Positions 46,385-58,799 of a stretch of 64,000 nucleotides of DNA are shown here, piece by piece; the first letter of the stretch is position 1, and each line of letters opens with the position of its first letter. Made by a program: the position numbers and the translations under genes. Source of the stretch: Siphonodentalium dalli. Taxonomy: Eukaryota; Mollusca; Scaphopoda; Gadilida; Siphonodentaliidae. The stretch is from NCBI GenBank assembly GCA_032622095.1, contig CP136061.1, positions 249,501,582-249,565,581 of the forward strand, read 5' to 3'. The notes beneath the pieces were generated by a model that saw nothing but the letters and a program-made list of their open reading frames with translations, was not told where the DNA came from and searched no databases.

Positions 46385-46869
46385 CGTCGACACAAACAAT
46401 TACACTTAAATGGATGCAATAAATGAAGAATATATATGCTGTGGGTTTGTATCGAGGATCCTACTATCTAATGACTGGGAACTGACAAAAATGATGTTAT
46501 GAAAGAGGGTAACCAGGAGAAAATGTAACAAGAGCGTCGCTAGGGCGTGGCAATGTATTCATGCGATAATAACGCTTTATAATTTCTAAATTATGCCGGG
46601 AAAATATAATAATTTCTAATAAAATCTAAATGAATCGCGAAACGTTCAAATTTAAAACTGAAATGTAGCAGTCATGACAATTTGGTTGTTTCGCTTGAAA
46701 CTTATTAATGAAAGTTTGAACTTTAGCAGTAGCATTGAGATCGGTAGTGTAAAGGCACCAGCTTACGAATATCGGCATATACTTTATTGTAACAAACTGC
46801 TAATTGCTTAATCAAGTTATAGACTTCACCAACTAAATATTGAAATGTTATATTTTAGTGCATTTTGGG

Positions 46870-47216
46870 GTGTATCGTTATAATTCTGCAGTGGTTAAGG
46901 AGCCGATTATTTAGGGCATTACTGTATCATAGAATCTCGCATCCTCTGAGGTGGTACATACATGTACACCCCTGATTAAGAGGTCCTGATAATTTGCTAT
47001 GAATGCAGAAAAGAGATCGTCACTATCCCATAGGGAGCCTCGCATATATAAGAGAATAAATCGGCCTAATAATATTATCTTGACCTTGCAATCCAGTGTA
47101 TTTTCTTAAATATACGAGGCTCCCTATGGGAGACTCACATACATGTATATAAGTAAATGCACTGACAAAGGTTATTTAATGCTGCACCAGCGAAGCTCCT
47201 GTCATTAAAGGGTTAA
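46870..47216. mobile_element. Remnants of a pogo-like end and a TTAACCC-type MITE
   Basis: The complement of the pogo-like terminus (GGCATTACTGTA) is at about 46916-46927. A 5'-truncated MITE with CTCGCATATATAAGAG and CGAGGCTCCCTATGGGAG hairpin arms ends AAAGGGTTAA at 47216. Confidence 0.65.
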
Positions 47217-48975
47217 CTGGTATTTATGATTCAGGGTGGGGGGACACCCTTTATATACTACATGTATCTTGGTAGAACGATGAGATGAATGGTAAATCAA
47301 AGTAATACTGTGTGACTCCCTGGGGCCAGGTTGGTTATCTTTTTTCTGTGATCAGGGCCGTGAACCACAACATAATTTGCTCAAATCACTCCTGGCCAGA
47401 TAAACATCCGTTTTTTTATCTATTTTTTCCGTTGATACCACAAGCTTTTAGAGTAATGAGCTTTCCCAAAAGCTCATGTCGGATACTGCAGGAAACGGAT
47501 ATAGAACATATTTAAGGAGATTTTAGTGTTCAAATTTCACAACCTTGAAAAAATGGTGAACAAAGTCACTGGAACACTTGTATCTTGTCAATTCATATTT
47601 ATATGGGGACGAGATTTATAGTGAGCTAGCAAGAACTAACACACAGCTCATAAGCTATCTGTTTTGGGTTGAGTTATTTATATAGGTGAAAAAAAGGATG
47701 ACTTCCCACTTCGATGTGAGACATATTGCCACGATTTTCTAGCAAATTATGACGTTGGATGCAGGTCCTGGTGATGGTACCTGTACCGGTAAATCAACTA
47801 AAAACTGATATGTATGTGTGTATAAATAATGAACAAATATATGATGACGATTAGGGTGATTGCATGACAGTTTAACATTGTGATGATTAGGGTGAACAAT
47901 AGCAAAATGAAAGGCAATGATGCAACAAGAAATCTCATGGTTTAACAATCTACTATTAATAAAGTTAAATTGATTCTCAATTTGACATGAGACACCTCTT
48001 CAAATTAACGGTACACCCAATGAACCTCGTTATAGTACATACCATCATAATAAGGTAACATTTACTCTAGATCAGCATTCAATCAGCGAATTTAAACAGA
48101 CATGACTCGTTCCAACCCCATAATTATGTATACATAATGGCAACAAGCCATATTTCCAACTGAATCCTGAAAAATTACCCACAATTCTGCTGTGGTTAAG
48201 GAGTCGATTATTTAGGGCATTATTGTAGTCGATCTAAAAATAGAAACTACCTTCTATTCAATCTTATCAAAAACTTTACTGAACAACAAACAATTACCAG
48301 TATACCATGGAAAGTATGGGAGACCACAATTTTTTTGCCCCGAGAAACGGAAAATTTACTTTGTATGGCCTATTAAATTAGTCATGAGGTGAGGGCAGAA
48401 TCAGAAATCACACATCATGAGATTTCTACACATAATTAGCCAATCAATGTAGGGTGTTGGTCAACCAATTAATCTAACCAATCAAAATTGTCCAGTTGAT
48501 GAATGACATCATGATTTGGAGGTGATGATGGCGACTCATCTCGGGTGCCATGGCGACTCATCTCGGGTGCCATGCTCCTGCAGCATCTGCATCGCACAAG
48601 AAGCGCTAGTTGTCCGACAAACGAATGTAGATGCCGGCTCATCACAAATTGATCTGGCACCTTGGCACCATATTGCAAAGAAAGGTCTTTGCAGAGTTTT
48701 CAGCCATATGTCATCACTGACACGTCACTTCTTGGGTCGCTGATTCTTTCCCATCCCTCTATAAATATCCTAGAATTTGGCGAAAATAAATATATTTGAG
48801 ACATCTCTTTATAAAAAAAAAATCAGAAAAATAATAAGAGCGAGCTTTCACCCATTCTTTACTAAATACTCATTGACGAATAGTAGTAACCCGAGGAAAT
48901 GGTAAGAAATAATCAGTTAAAAAACTGTTAAACTTGTTATCTGAACATTTCCCTCCAACAAATAAGCACTTTACT
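47217..48975. other. Gene-free stretch with a pogo-like remnant and a small tandem repeat
   Basis: Another half of the pogo-like MITE lies at 48155-48228 (AATTCTGCTGTGGTTAAGGA). ATGGCGACTCATCTCGGGTG is tandemly duplicated at 48527-48573. No gene was recognised. Confidence 0.55.
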
Positions 48976-49395
48976 CAAGCCTGAATTTAGTGTGTCTGCC
49001 TTTTGCAGAATGAGGTCCAGAGAGAGTGAATTTAGTGACGCCATCCCACAAAGCGGGCTAGCATCACCAAATTCACCCTCTCGGGACCTCATTCTGCTTG
49101 GTCCTCATCTTATGGGAAGTATCTATGGTTAAAATGAACATTGAATTTAGTTACTTTTTCCCCTTCTATATCCCATAAATTTGCATAATCAAGGTGACTA
49201 ATGGGTGAACATCACCAATTTCAACTGGGGAACTTCAATCTGATCCTAGGTCTCCCATAGCAGTTGAGGCCTAAGCAGAATGAGGTCCCCAGAAGTTGAA
49301 TTTGGTGATGCTAGCCCACTGTGTGGGATAGCGTCACTAAATTTACCCTCTGGGGACCTCGTTCTCCAAATGTCAGACATACTAAATTGGGCTTG
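48976..49395. mobile_element. Full-length GCAGAATGAGG foldback element
   Basis: The ends CAAGCCTGAATTTAGTGTGT and CATACTAAATTGGGCTTG are inverted. It has two hairpin modules and the family linker with CTTCAACTGGGGAACTTC-type sequence. It is about 420 bp. Confidence 0.82.
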
Positions 49396-49651
49396 CTTTT
49401 ACTCGTCAATGAGTATTTAGTATAGAAAGTGATAATCATTCACATGACATGTGTGGCTAACATACCACATGTGTTGTATCGACAAAAATTACCTTCATCA
49501 TCATTCTTCATATGGCAAGTTATATGAAAGTGTCAATGACACTATAGCTCAACTTGGATGGGGGATAATTTCATGTTTTACAATCAATAGAGGTTATCAG
49601 GAATGCGGAAAGTTTAAATATCTAAGCAATACTAGATGTCAACATGAAGAT

Positions 49652-50160
49652 ATATATATATATATATATAAAGTAAAATCCAAGATGGCTGCTGGTGGTT
49701 ATGTTTTCAAATTCTTAAAAATATGATGACTCACATCTAGAGGTCACCCAAAGATCCATTTGAAGTTTGGTGATGATCGGATGATGGTCTGTAGGGTGTG
49801 CCAAAGGATTTAGTCATGCAAAGAGTAAAATCAAAGATGGCTGCAGGTGGCTATGTTTTTAATAGAAAATTTTCCAAATACGATAGCTCCCATTTAGAGG
49901 TGATCCTAAACATGCCTGTAAATTATCAACACAATTCTCCTATAAATGAGGGCTGTAGGGTGTGTCGATGGATTCAAATTTTAAATCCAAGATGGCTGCT
50001 GGCGGCCATGTTTTTCAACAAATTTCCATCAAAAAAGGAGGCTCCCATCTAGAGGTCACCTCAAAGATTCATATTGAGTTTGGTGACGATCGGATGAGAG
50101 CTGTAACCTGTAGGATGTGCTCACGGACATTGTTGACGCAGGACGCCAACCCATGGCAAT
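49652..50160 (+). repeat. TA microsatellite and three ~155-bp tandem units
   Basis: After a (TA)n run, units begin AAATCCAAGATGGCTGCTGG at about 49677, 49828 and 49983. The last ends with GACGCAGGACGCCAACCCAT and ATGGCAATAGCTCA, resembling a transposon-like tail. Frames here are repeat translations. Confidence 0.75.
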
Positions 50161-50675
50161 AGCTCAAACATGACTTTGTCAAGTTCAGCTAATAATGGAA
50201 AGTCAAGAAGTTATTCATTATACTAGAAATATGTTTAGAATTTTAACCAATATTTTCAAATGTTTAAAAACAATGCCCCTGAGATTAATTTTAAACCAGT
50301 AAACACTGATAAATTAGTTTTGATCACTGAATATGACATCCATGGTGGATTCAAATACTGCGCCGCATGCAATGTCAGCAACACACACCATCTGAATGTG
50401 AACATTCAAGTTATAAAACTCCCTGTTCAACATAGCACATGCAATCCTTCATACCTGGCTAAACACAAAATATATGCAGATTCTTATCAAATAGAAGGCT
50501 GATACATTCATGTCCCCAACTCCAAGCTGTTCTACCAGTGGTTATAACATTAAAACAGTGGGTGGATAAAAAATATCCAATGTGAAGTGAAGTTGATTAA
50601 TGCTAGTCGAGAATGAAATATGTCGTCTTTCAAAAGAAATTTGACTATGTGTAAATTAACCCATGTTAGACCCCT

Positions 50676-51067
50676 TTAACCCTTTACCCAACAAACCGGC
50701 CACAACCGGCCAAATAAAGCTTCAACAGCCTAAAATATCTTCGGTCTGTCTCAATAAAACCATACACATATGGATATCATTGGAACCGGCTCATTGACCA
50801 CATTGTGATAGTTACAGTTATACCCTGTGCCAATGCATTCTCTTATATATGCGAGTCGACCATAGGTCGCCTCGCATATATAAGAGAATGCATTGGCCTA
50901 AAAAAAATCGTTTTTTAACACTTTTTACCATTTTTTCTTACATTCTTTAACAATTTTAAATGTGTTAAGCCAATGCATTCTCTTATATATGCGAGGCGAC
51001 CTATGGTCGACTCGCATATATAAGAGAATGCATTGGCACAGGGCCCTCCTGTTGGGTAAAGGGTTAA
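50676..51067. mobile_element. 392-bp TTAA MITE with two hairpins (left partner)
   Basis: The termini are TTAACCCTTTACCCAACA and TGTTGGGTAAAGGGTTAA. Two hairpins each pair CCAATGCATTCTCTTATATA with its complement around GACCATAGGTC-type centres. An inverted second copy follows at 51181. Confidence 0.92.
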
Positions 51068-51180
51068 ATTCATGTAAGTTTTCAATATGAGCGGAGCATT
51101 ATGTTTCATGAGAGTTTTAGATTTTGATATGGTATGCAAGTCTGGATATAGTGTGTCTGTTATTTGCTAAAATTTGTTAT

Positions 51181-51581
51181 TTAACCCTTTACCCAACAGA
51201 AGGGCCCTGTGCCAATGCATTCTCTTATATATGCGAGTCGACCATAGGGAGCCTCGCATATATAAGAGAATGCATTGGCTTAACACATTAAAAATTATAA
51301 AATTGTTAAAGAATGTAAGAAAAAATGGCAAAAAGTGTTAAAAAAAGGATTTTTTTTAGGCCAATGCATTCTCTTATATATGCGAGGCGACCTATGGTCG
51401 ACTCGCATATATAAGAGAATGCATTGGCACAGGGCATAACTGTAACTATCACAATGTGGTCAAGGAGCCGGTTCCAATGATATCCATATTTGTATGGTTC
51501 TATTGAGACAGACCGAAGATATTTTAGGCTGTTGAAGCTTTATTTGGCCGGTTTTGGCCGTTTTGTTGGGTAAAGGGTTAA
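51181..51581. mobile_element. 401-bp TTAA MITE, inverted second copy
   Basis: This is the same family as 50676-51067 in opposite orientation, 113 bp away. The intervening segment contains a solo foldback end (CAAGTCTGGATATAGTGTGT, 51135). Confidence 0.92.
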
Positions 51582-51667
51582 GGTGCTTTGAGTTCACATT
51601 ATTACTTTATACATTGAGCGATGTGGAATCTATTTAATGCTATGATTTTAGAGTCTCTATAATAGAC

Positions 51668-52322
51668 AAGCCTACAAATAGTGTGTCTGACATTTGCAGA
51701 ATGAGGTCCCCCAAGGGTGAATTTAGTGACCCTATTCCGCACAGTGTGCTAGCATCACCAAAATCACCCTCTGGGGATCTCATTCTGCTTAGGCCTCATA
51801 TTCTTGGAAGTATATTTATTATCAAACTAACATTGACTATGGTTACTTTTTCCCTTCTGTTCCCATAATTTTCAGAAGATAAAATGCATAATCGAGGTGA
51901 CTAACTTCAACTGGGAAACTTCAATCTGATCCTAAGTCTCATATAGCAGTTGAGGCCTGAGCAGAATGAGGTACCCAGAGGGTGAATTTAGTGATGTTAT
52001 CTCGCACAGCAGGCTAGCATCCCAAATTCACCCTCTGGGGATCTCATCTTCTGGGAAGTATATTTATTATCCAAGGAACAATTTGATTTTAGTTACTTTT
52101 TCCCTTCTGTTCCCATAATTTGCAGAAGATAAAATGCATAATCGAGGTGACTGACTTCAACTGGGGAACTTCAATCTGATCCTAGGTCGCACATAGCAGT
52201 TGAGGCCTAAGCAGAATGAGGTCCCAATACAGTGAATTTAGTTATGTTAGCCCGCTGTGCAGGATCGCGTCACTAAATTCACCCTCTGGGGACCTCATTC
52301 AGACACACTATTTGAAGACTTG
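51668..52322. mobile_element. GCAGAATGAGG foldback element, expanded
   Basis: The inverted ends are CAAGCCTACAAATAGTGTGT and CACACTATTTGAAGACTTG. It has three hairpin modules rather than two, because a linker-plus-module segment is duplicated. It is 655 bp against about 420 bp for the simple form. Confidence 0.78.
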
Positions 52323-52338
52323 ATTTTTATATGATATA

Positions 52339-52551
52339 CAGTAATGCTCTAATTAATCGACCTCTTAACCAAAGCAGAATTATGGGTAACTTTTCAGGAT
52401 TTAGTCGGAAATATGGCTTGTTGCCATTCATCGGAAAGCTCTCCCCGAGAGCTTTCCGATGAATGGCAACAAGCCATATTTCCGACTAAATCCTGAAAAG
52501 TTACCCATAATTCTGCTTTGGTTAAGAGGTCGATTAATTAGAGCATTACTG
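52339..52551. mobile_element. Perfect 213-bp palindromic MITE, pogo/mariner-like
   Basis: The termini are CAGTAATGCTC and GAGCATTACTG inside a TA duplication. By reading, the 105-bp arms are exact complements with a 3-nt loop (CCC). CAGT..TA ends fit pogo/Tigger-type mariner elements. It is noncoding. A transcript would fold into one long hairpin. Confidence 0.92.
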
Positions 52552-52794
52552 TAGCCTCATCAAAACTTCAGTGCTGGTTTTCGTTGGCCAACAATTTGTG
52601 AGAGATTTCATCAGCCTTGCTGTAACTCACAGCAAACCATTCCCAAAATGCATCAGCCCTCCAGTAACTCACAGCAAACCATTCCCAAGCGATAAACAAT
52701 ATGAATACATATAACAACAAATGAGTAATTCAACCCCTCAGCTCTGTGCTAACTCATCTAAACCTCATTATAAGAGTTGGACTTTACTAACTGA

Positions 52795-53045
52795 CACCCA
52801 GAGCATTACGGGCACCAGACGTTTTAAGGGGTGTGGGGGGGGGCTGAGACTTTTTAAGGGGTGGGGGGGGGGGGGCTGAGACTTTTTGACCATTGTTTTA
52901 CATGATATATTCATGGTTGTGACACAGTTGTTGTATAATATACCTTGTATATCAGTGTATAGACACATAATTATAACAAAATAGATTCAAATTAACCTTT
53001 AAAATTTTCCCCTGAAATAACATTCAATTTGCCAAACAAATAGTA
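52795..53045. repeat. Dispersed repeat with G-tracts
   Basis: G-runs at 52836-52845 and 52864-52874 adjoin GAGACTTTTT, then ATGATATATTCATGGTTGTG and CCCCTGAAATAACATTCAAT. The related copy is 58800-59165. Confidence 0.65.
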
Positions 53046-53153
53046 ACTTAGTGGCGTTAATTTGTATTATGTATCTTTAATTGAAAACTGAAAACTATTG
53101 AAACAATTTAAAAACAATTTCACTCTGAAATTTTGACCAAAGTTGCTTGTGCT

Positions 53154-53298
53154 GAGACACACCCCCTTGTTACTACGTCCCTGAGTCGGTGAGACACACC
53201 CCCTTGTTACTACGTCCCTGAGTCGGTGAGACACACCCCCTTGTTACTACGTCCCTGAGTCAGTGAGACACACCCCCTTGTTACTACGTCCCTGAGTC
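53154..53298 (+). repeat. 37-bp minisatellite, four units
   Basis: The unit starts GAGACACACCCCCTTGTTAC and ends CTGAGTCGGT. The copies are almost identical, so expansion is recent. Confidence 0.9.
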
Positions 53299-53461
53299 TA
53301 TGTTGCACAGAGCTATGAAGATTGACATGAATTATATTAATGTTATAAACACATTGAGTTATATTCACACACACATTCAGCCCAATAGCATAAGCAGTAA
53401 ACTTGTAGTTAATTAGTAGAAGCGAAGGATGTTGGAATGTTAAAACTGTGGAAGAAAGTAG

Positions 53462-53573
53462 GCGATTTGATTCGAGGTGTTATCCTACGAGAGATGATAC
53501 AAAATACAAGATCAAAAGCGATTTGAATCGAGGTGTTATCCTACGAGAGATGATACGAAATACAAGATCAAAA
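53462..53573 (+). repeat. 56-bp tandem duplication
   Basis: There are two units with CGAGGTGTTATCCTACGAGA and TACAAGATCAAAA, differing at two or three positions. Confidence 0.85.
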
Positions 53574-54142
53574 TGTTTAGTGTGAGAAATTATTAACCGA
53601 TCATTTGGGTTAAAACCTTCGTGAAGAAACTTAAAACAAAAACTGCCTCCATATTCCGTGTAAAGAAATGTAAAATACAATCATAAAACCTTCAAAGCGA
53701 CTAAAATCATACCTGGCCACAAAAAAACATTCCGTTCATTACCGTTGCAAATTCACAAATTCACAACCAAATTGTTGTTGTTTTTCCATTTCCTGTTCAA
53801 CAATATGTAATATATAATTCCGCCCCTTAAAATATAACGAGACACACATAACAATCAACACAACTTTCAGTGCAAAAAAAAAATCCATCCAAGTGTAATT
53901 GTGGAAAAAACCCTTAGAAATAGCCAAACAGTTAGCTATTCAAAAGTGTAGGGAGAGCACCATTATATTGTATATAATGCCTTTTTTCATTGAGGTACAT
54001 GTATGTCCATATCTGCTCTAAACTGGGTGAAAAGTTAACCCTCGCTTTCCTAAATACTCAATGATGAGTAGTTCCCTTGGGAAATACATATGATCTCTAA
54101 TGAGTTGCAAAATTTAATAACCGGTTTAGTGAGGCTAGAATC

Positions 54143-54211
54143 AAATTTAGTGGTCGAGGTTAATAAATTTAGTGGTCGAGGTTAATAAATTTAGTGGTCG
54201 AGGTTAATAAA
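54143..54211 (+). repeat. 22-bp tandem repeat, three units
   Basis: The unit is AAATTTAGTGGTCGAGGTTA plus AT, with three identical copies. Confidence 0.85.
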
Positions 54212-54299
54212 TTATGTTTAGAAATGCGATGAATTTGAGATCCATTTGATCACATAAAAAAAAATAATCTTGAAATGGCTAAGGTTTACAAAAATTAAT

Positions 54300-54710
54300 A
54301 TTGATTTTCTTATCACAACCAAAGAGGAAGTAAAGACAAAATATAGTTCCTTTATAAATGTGTCTGTTAATGTTGTTTAACCACCCTTGTCACCCATGTT
54401 TATCTAACAATCAACACTAAATAACCCCAAATTGAATAACATAATTATATTCTAATTAACATAATAAAAAAGTTCCGGCATTGACATTTGACATCAACAC
54501 GCTAAGATCTTAAGTCACTGTGTGTGTCGATAATACACGTGTGTCTAACTAAAAAATATTAGGCCCGATTTTCGGGGCTACTTATGTGATAAAATAAGTT
54601 TCATATTTCCTAAATATCCCTCTTGATGAATAATAGACCATTCCAACTTATACTTTTATAACTGGGTGGGAGAGTCCAATTAGTAAAGAAAGGGTTAATC
54701 TGCAGTGAGG
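54300..54710. repeat. Paralogous empty site for the Helitron array
   Basis: The left half matches 17740-17880 (AAAGAGGAAGTAAAGAC, ATGTTTATCTAACAATCAAC) and the right half matches 23986-24250 (GTTCCGGCATTGACAT, AATAATAGACCATTCCAA). They join at CTAA/TTAACATAAT near 54455 with no Helitron sequence between. This shows the pre-insertion state. Confidence 0.85.
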
Positions 54711-55021
54711 AGAAATATGAGGGAGGAGTTATAAATATGAGGGAGGAGTTATAAATGGTGTGATTAGCGAGAGGGTCAGGGAGAGCGGTCGTCAGAATAT
54801 CAATCATATCAAACACAAGTTAGACAAACGTTCAACGATCTCAATAAATAGCTTGTATATACAATCTCTGTTATATACAATATCAACAAGGGTGCGTAAT
54901 AAAAATATTACAAAACAGGTTATATATATACAATTAATGAGCAAAAACACCAGGACCAGCTGGTTAAGATATAACCCGTATATGCACTGGCAATCACATC
55001 TTCAGGCTATTCTATGCGTTT

Positions 55022-55226
55022 TTAACCCTTTCAGTGCCAAGTCCGATTTTTGTATCAACCCATATTTCCTTGATAATTTTTCAAATTTATTGATTATAAT
55101 AATGTGATGGAAAGCTCTAAGAGCTCTTTCCATCAATGTATCACATTATTATAATCAATAAATTTGAAAAATTATCAAGGAAATATGGGTTGATAAAAAA
55201 ATCGGACTTGGCACTGAAAGGGTTAA
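55022..55226. mobile_element. 205-bp near-perfect palindromic TTAA MITE
   Basis: The ends are TTAACCCTTTCAGTGCCAAG and CTTGGCACTGAAAGGGTTAA. Almost the whole element is self-complementary, with GAAAGCTCTAAGAGCTCTTT at the centre. The ends are related to those of 24250-24714. Confidence 0.92.
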
Positions 55227-55393
55227 TGAATGGGGGGGACAAAATATCATTTTCAAAATCAATAGATTTGTTTCAAAAGAAGTATCTGAAACATTGAAAT
55301 ATATTTAAACATTCATCTGTTTTGCATACAATTTTAAAACCAACAAAACTGCGCCTGTCTTCATTTCTATATATAGCAACATTGGGTACTATA

Positions 55394-55775
55394 TTAACCC
55401 TTCCATGACTGGAGCTTCCTGAAATTTTGCGAAAAGTCTGTGCCAATGCATCCTCTTATATATGCCAGTCTCCCCTAGGGAGCCTCACATATATAAGAGA
55501 ATACATTGGCCTAACAATATTTACAATGACCGTGTAAGCCAGTGCATTCTCTTATTTATGTGAGACCCCCTATAGAAGACTCACATATATAAGAGAATGC
55601 ACTGACACATGATATTTAATGCTGCACCAGTGCATCTCTAGTCATGGAAATTGTAAGCCACTGCATTCTCTTATACATGCGAGGCTCCATATGGGAGACT
55701 CACATATATAAGAGAATGCACCGGTACATGATATTTAATGCTGCACCAGCACAGCCCCCGTCATGAAAGGGTTAA
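55394..55775. mobile_element. 382-bp TTAA MITE with hairpins
   Basis: The termini are TTAACCCTTCCATGACTGG and GTCATGAAAGGGTTAA. It has three hairpins built on CATTCTCTTATATATGC and TATATAAGAGAATGCA. Confidence 0.85.
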
Positions 55776-56213
55776 AGAGAATTGATTTTGAATACCCAAA
55801 ACTATCTGGTCATCTGTTGGGGAACACTTTATATACTGTGTGACATTCTACGCTGTACCTGATTTTAAGTCTTGCCAGTGAAAATACAGGATAAGTTTGA
55901 GAATATCGATCATAAAAGGGCCCATTCACACAACATGATTATTTCTCACGTATAAACATACAAGGACTTTCCTGTAACAGAAAAACACTTGCTGTGTGAA
56001 GGGGCACTTTGTGAGGAGTGATATGATCTATGGTTGTCAATACAAACTTAATGTTTTGCCTCAAAGGTCTCTTTTTAAAAATAAAATTAATTTGTTGTTA
56101 AGAATCCATTTAGTATAGAAACAGTTAACAAATTTATTTTATTTTCGAGCTCTACCGACTGCGAACATTTTCTTTATCTTTAAAGGGACAGTTATAATTA
56201 TCTCATTGATATT

Positions 56214-56509
56214 TTAACCCTTCCATGACTGGAGCCTCCTGACATTTTGCGAAAACCCGGTGGCAATGCATTCTCTTATATATATTGTAGGCCAAGGTAT
56301 TCTCTTATATATGCAAGGCCCCCTATGGGAGCCTCGCATTTATATAAGAGGATGCATTGGCCTTACAATATTTACGTTGACCGTGTAAGCCAGTGTATTC
56401 TCTTATATATTCGAGGCTCCCCGTGGGAGACTCGCATATATATGAGAGAATGCACTAGCACAGGATATTTAATGCTGCACCAGCATAGCTCTCATCATGA
56501 AAGTCTTAA
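56214..56509. mobile_element. 296-bp TTAA MITE, same subfamily as 55394
   Basis: The left terminus TTAACCCTTCCATGACTGG is intact. The right terminus is decayed (CATCATGAAAGTCTTAA). Hairpin arms are as in 55394-55775. The frame at 56247-56600 is a repeat translation. Confidence 0.82.
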
Positions 56510-57941
56510 TAATGAAATAGTATTGTTTTGGTATTTACGAGTCTCATATGTGGATCACATTTTGTATGTTGTTGTTGTAAATAGAGGTCTGGGAGCATAA
56601 ATACATCATTAGTTCGTTGATAACCAAGTTAACATATCTCCACATGAAATACTGAGAAGTATGGCAAACGTTAATGAAAAAAAAAACTATTTGTGGCGCC
56701 AGCGCCAAGATGATCCTAATAATATGCTGAGAAGGATCAGGTCAAAGAGCAAAATAGAAACTTGCAAAGTTCAGATGGTGAAAATTTAGATTATTTACTA
56801 AATTCAATATTCAATAGTTTTTTCGAGAATTACTTTATATATTGTATTTATGGGATATGGGCTGAGAGGGTGACTGTTACCACACAAAAGTGTCCTGTTT
56901 ATTTAGTTTTAAAAAATGTAACATATTTTGGTCTGCAAACATAACCACTTGTATGTATGCATCAGGAAAAAATGAGTGTCGATAATTTACGAAACAAAGA
57001 AGTTTGTAAACTGTATTGGGTAAGTATAATTCTCTGGACCAATCAGCTTATCGTGGTTCAAATGCAGATGTTTCATAAGCTTTATGGGATAAAAAGACTT
57101 CTGTCACTTGGTAGACAAATTTAAGTCAATGAAAGTGCCGAATCTTTGTAAATTATTAATTTATTAGCCTCATGTCAGCAGATCATATCAAAACAGTCGT
57201 TAGGGTCATACATTTATATAGTAAATGTTCAAGCGTTATGTGTTGCTTAAAATATTTATACATGTTAATAAGTAAGGTAGGAAAGACACTGGGTCATAGC
57301 AAAAGTACCCTCTCCACAACAAAAGTAAGGCCGTTAATGATTTAATAAGGACGTGAAGATGCAAGAGAATTAAGTAAAAATGAACGAGCGCTCTTTATGC
57401 GTGTTGACTTACGTATGACGAAACGCGACACGAAGTGTGGTGTTTTAGTTGGTGAAACTAGAAAGTATGTGTGCATTTGTAATTTTGGGGACATGGAGAT
57501 CGAAAAAAGAGTATATGCAGGAAGAAAACTGTACTTTGTGCCGAGATATACGTTTTGTTATTAGCAAATGATGAAGGGAGGAATTTTGTACGTATATGCT
57601 ACGATAATTATAGGAAAGTGGAACGGACACGATTGAGGTTGACAATGATAATGTTGCAGACACCGCGTGATGTAAATTTTATGATTGTGGGCGTATTATA
57701 AACGGGACGAATTTATTTGTTGGTAACGGCTCCGATGGGCGCTAATAGATACCGATACCTCGTTGAATATGGAATATATTCGGGGACTGAGAATTAGCGT
57801 CTACCCCGCGGTAGGGTGTGTGTTCGATTGACGCATTCGGAGTAGGTTCGGCCGCGCGGAGCGGGCGAAGACCCAGGGGGTGGGGGAAGGGGAGTGACAA
57901 TTTTTTCGTATATTAGTAAACTAATATATTATATATATATG
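56510..57941. other. Stretch without a recognised gene; CpG-rich patch
   Basis: 57715-57880 is richer in GC and CpG (GGCCGCGCGGAGCGGGCG) than its surroundings. It could be a promoter or an old element, but no exon is recognisable next to it. Confidence 0.35.
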
Positions 57942-58355
57942 CGGGATTATTTTTGGAGAGCTCTTTCGCTTGACTGAGAGAAAATTGTTTTTCTAAGTGT
58001 AAAATTTTAGGTGGGAAAAATGGGGGATTTTTTGAAAAGTGATTTTCTAATGAAGGACAATTCTGGAACAGGTCGATTTAGACCCGTTTTGGACTTAGAT
58101 TCCCCCAAAAGTCGACTCCGTTTCGTGTATAGCATAACGGGAAATTTATGAATCAGTATTTCAATAAGACGTGATGAAAGTTACGGCCGCGTCTTTGATA
58201 CGGAGTATATATATAAAGGATTATTTTTGGAGAACTCTTTGGCTTGACTGAGAGAAAATTGCATTTCTAATCAGGGGGGGGGGGGGGGTCACGCAAAAAA
58301 ATTCCGACACAAGGCCGGGGGTGGGGGGGGGGAAGGGGGGGGGGGGGGGGTCGCA
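57942..58355. repeat. Direct repeat pair and long G-tracts
   Basis: GGATTATTTTTGGAGAGCTC with CTTGACTGAGAGAAAATTG recurs at 57944-58000 and 58218-58262. G-runs of more than ten bases follow at 58275-58289 and 58336-58350. The frame at 58221-58553 on the minus strand reads the G-tracts as polyproline and is not a gene. Confidence 0.7.
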
Positions 58356-58799
58356 GCTCCTGAAAACACGTTTTTTCCGGTGTTTGCTGGTGCTTGCAAA
58401 GATAATTGTCGAACAGCAAATTAAATTCACGGAAATATTCTTGTGTTGCAGTGGTTTTGCTACATTGGAGCTATAGTTCCAGCAATCAATTAAGTCAAAA
58501 CCAGATGCCCCAACGACAAGTATCAGAGCTATCATCATAAATAGTAAAGGCACATGCGTGTGTGTAGAAGAAAGATAATTATCTTGTGTTCAAAGCAGCT
58601 CTGACCATTAACGGTATGCCAATCGGAAGTTATCCATCAATAGACATTGATGTGCTATATTTCAGTATTATGGGGGTATTAACAACTTGGAGAAGAATGC
58701 CTACATTTGTGGTCATCGATAAGTTAATTCAGTCACACTTCAGTTTGTAAGCAAATGGCATAACGGCACCGACATGTCATATTTGCTTACAAAACGACG

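Noticed and set aside
58221-58553. Minus-strand frame with polyproline stretches
   Set aside because: The prolines are G-tract translations. The tract length is unreliable and the frame would shift with one base.
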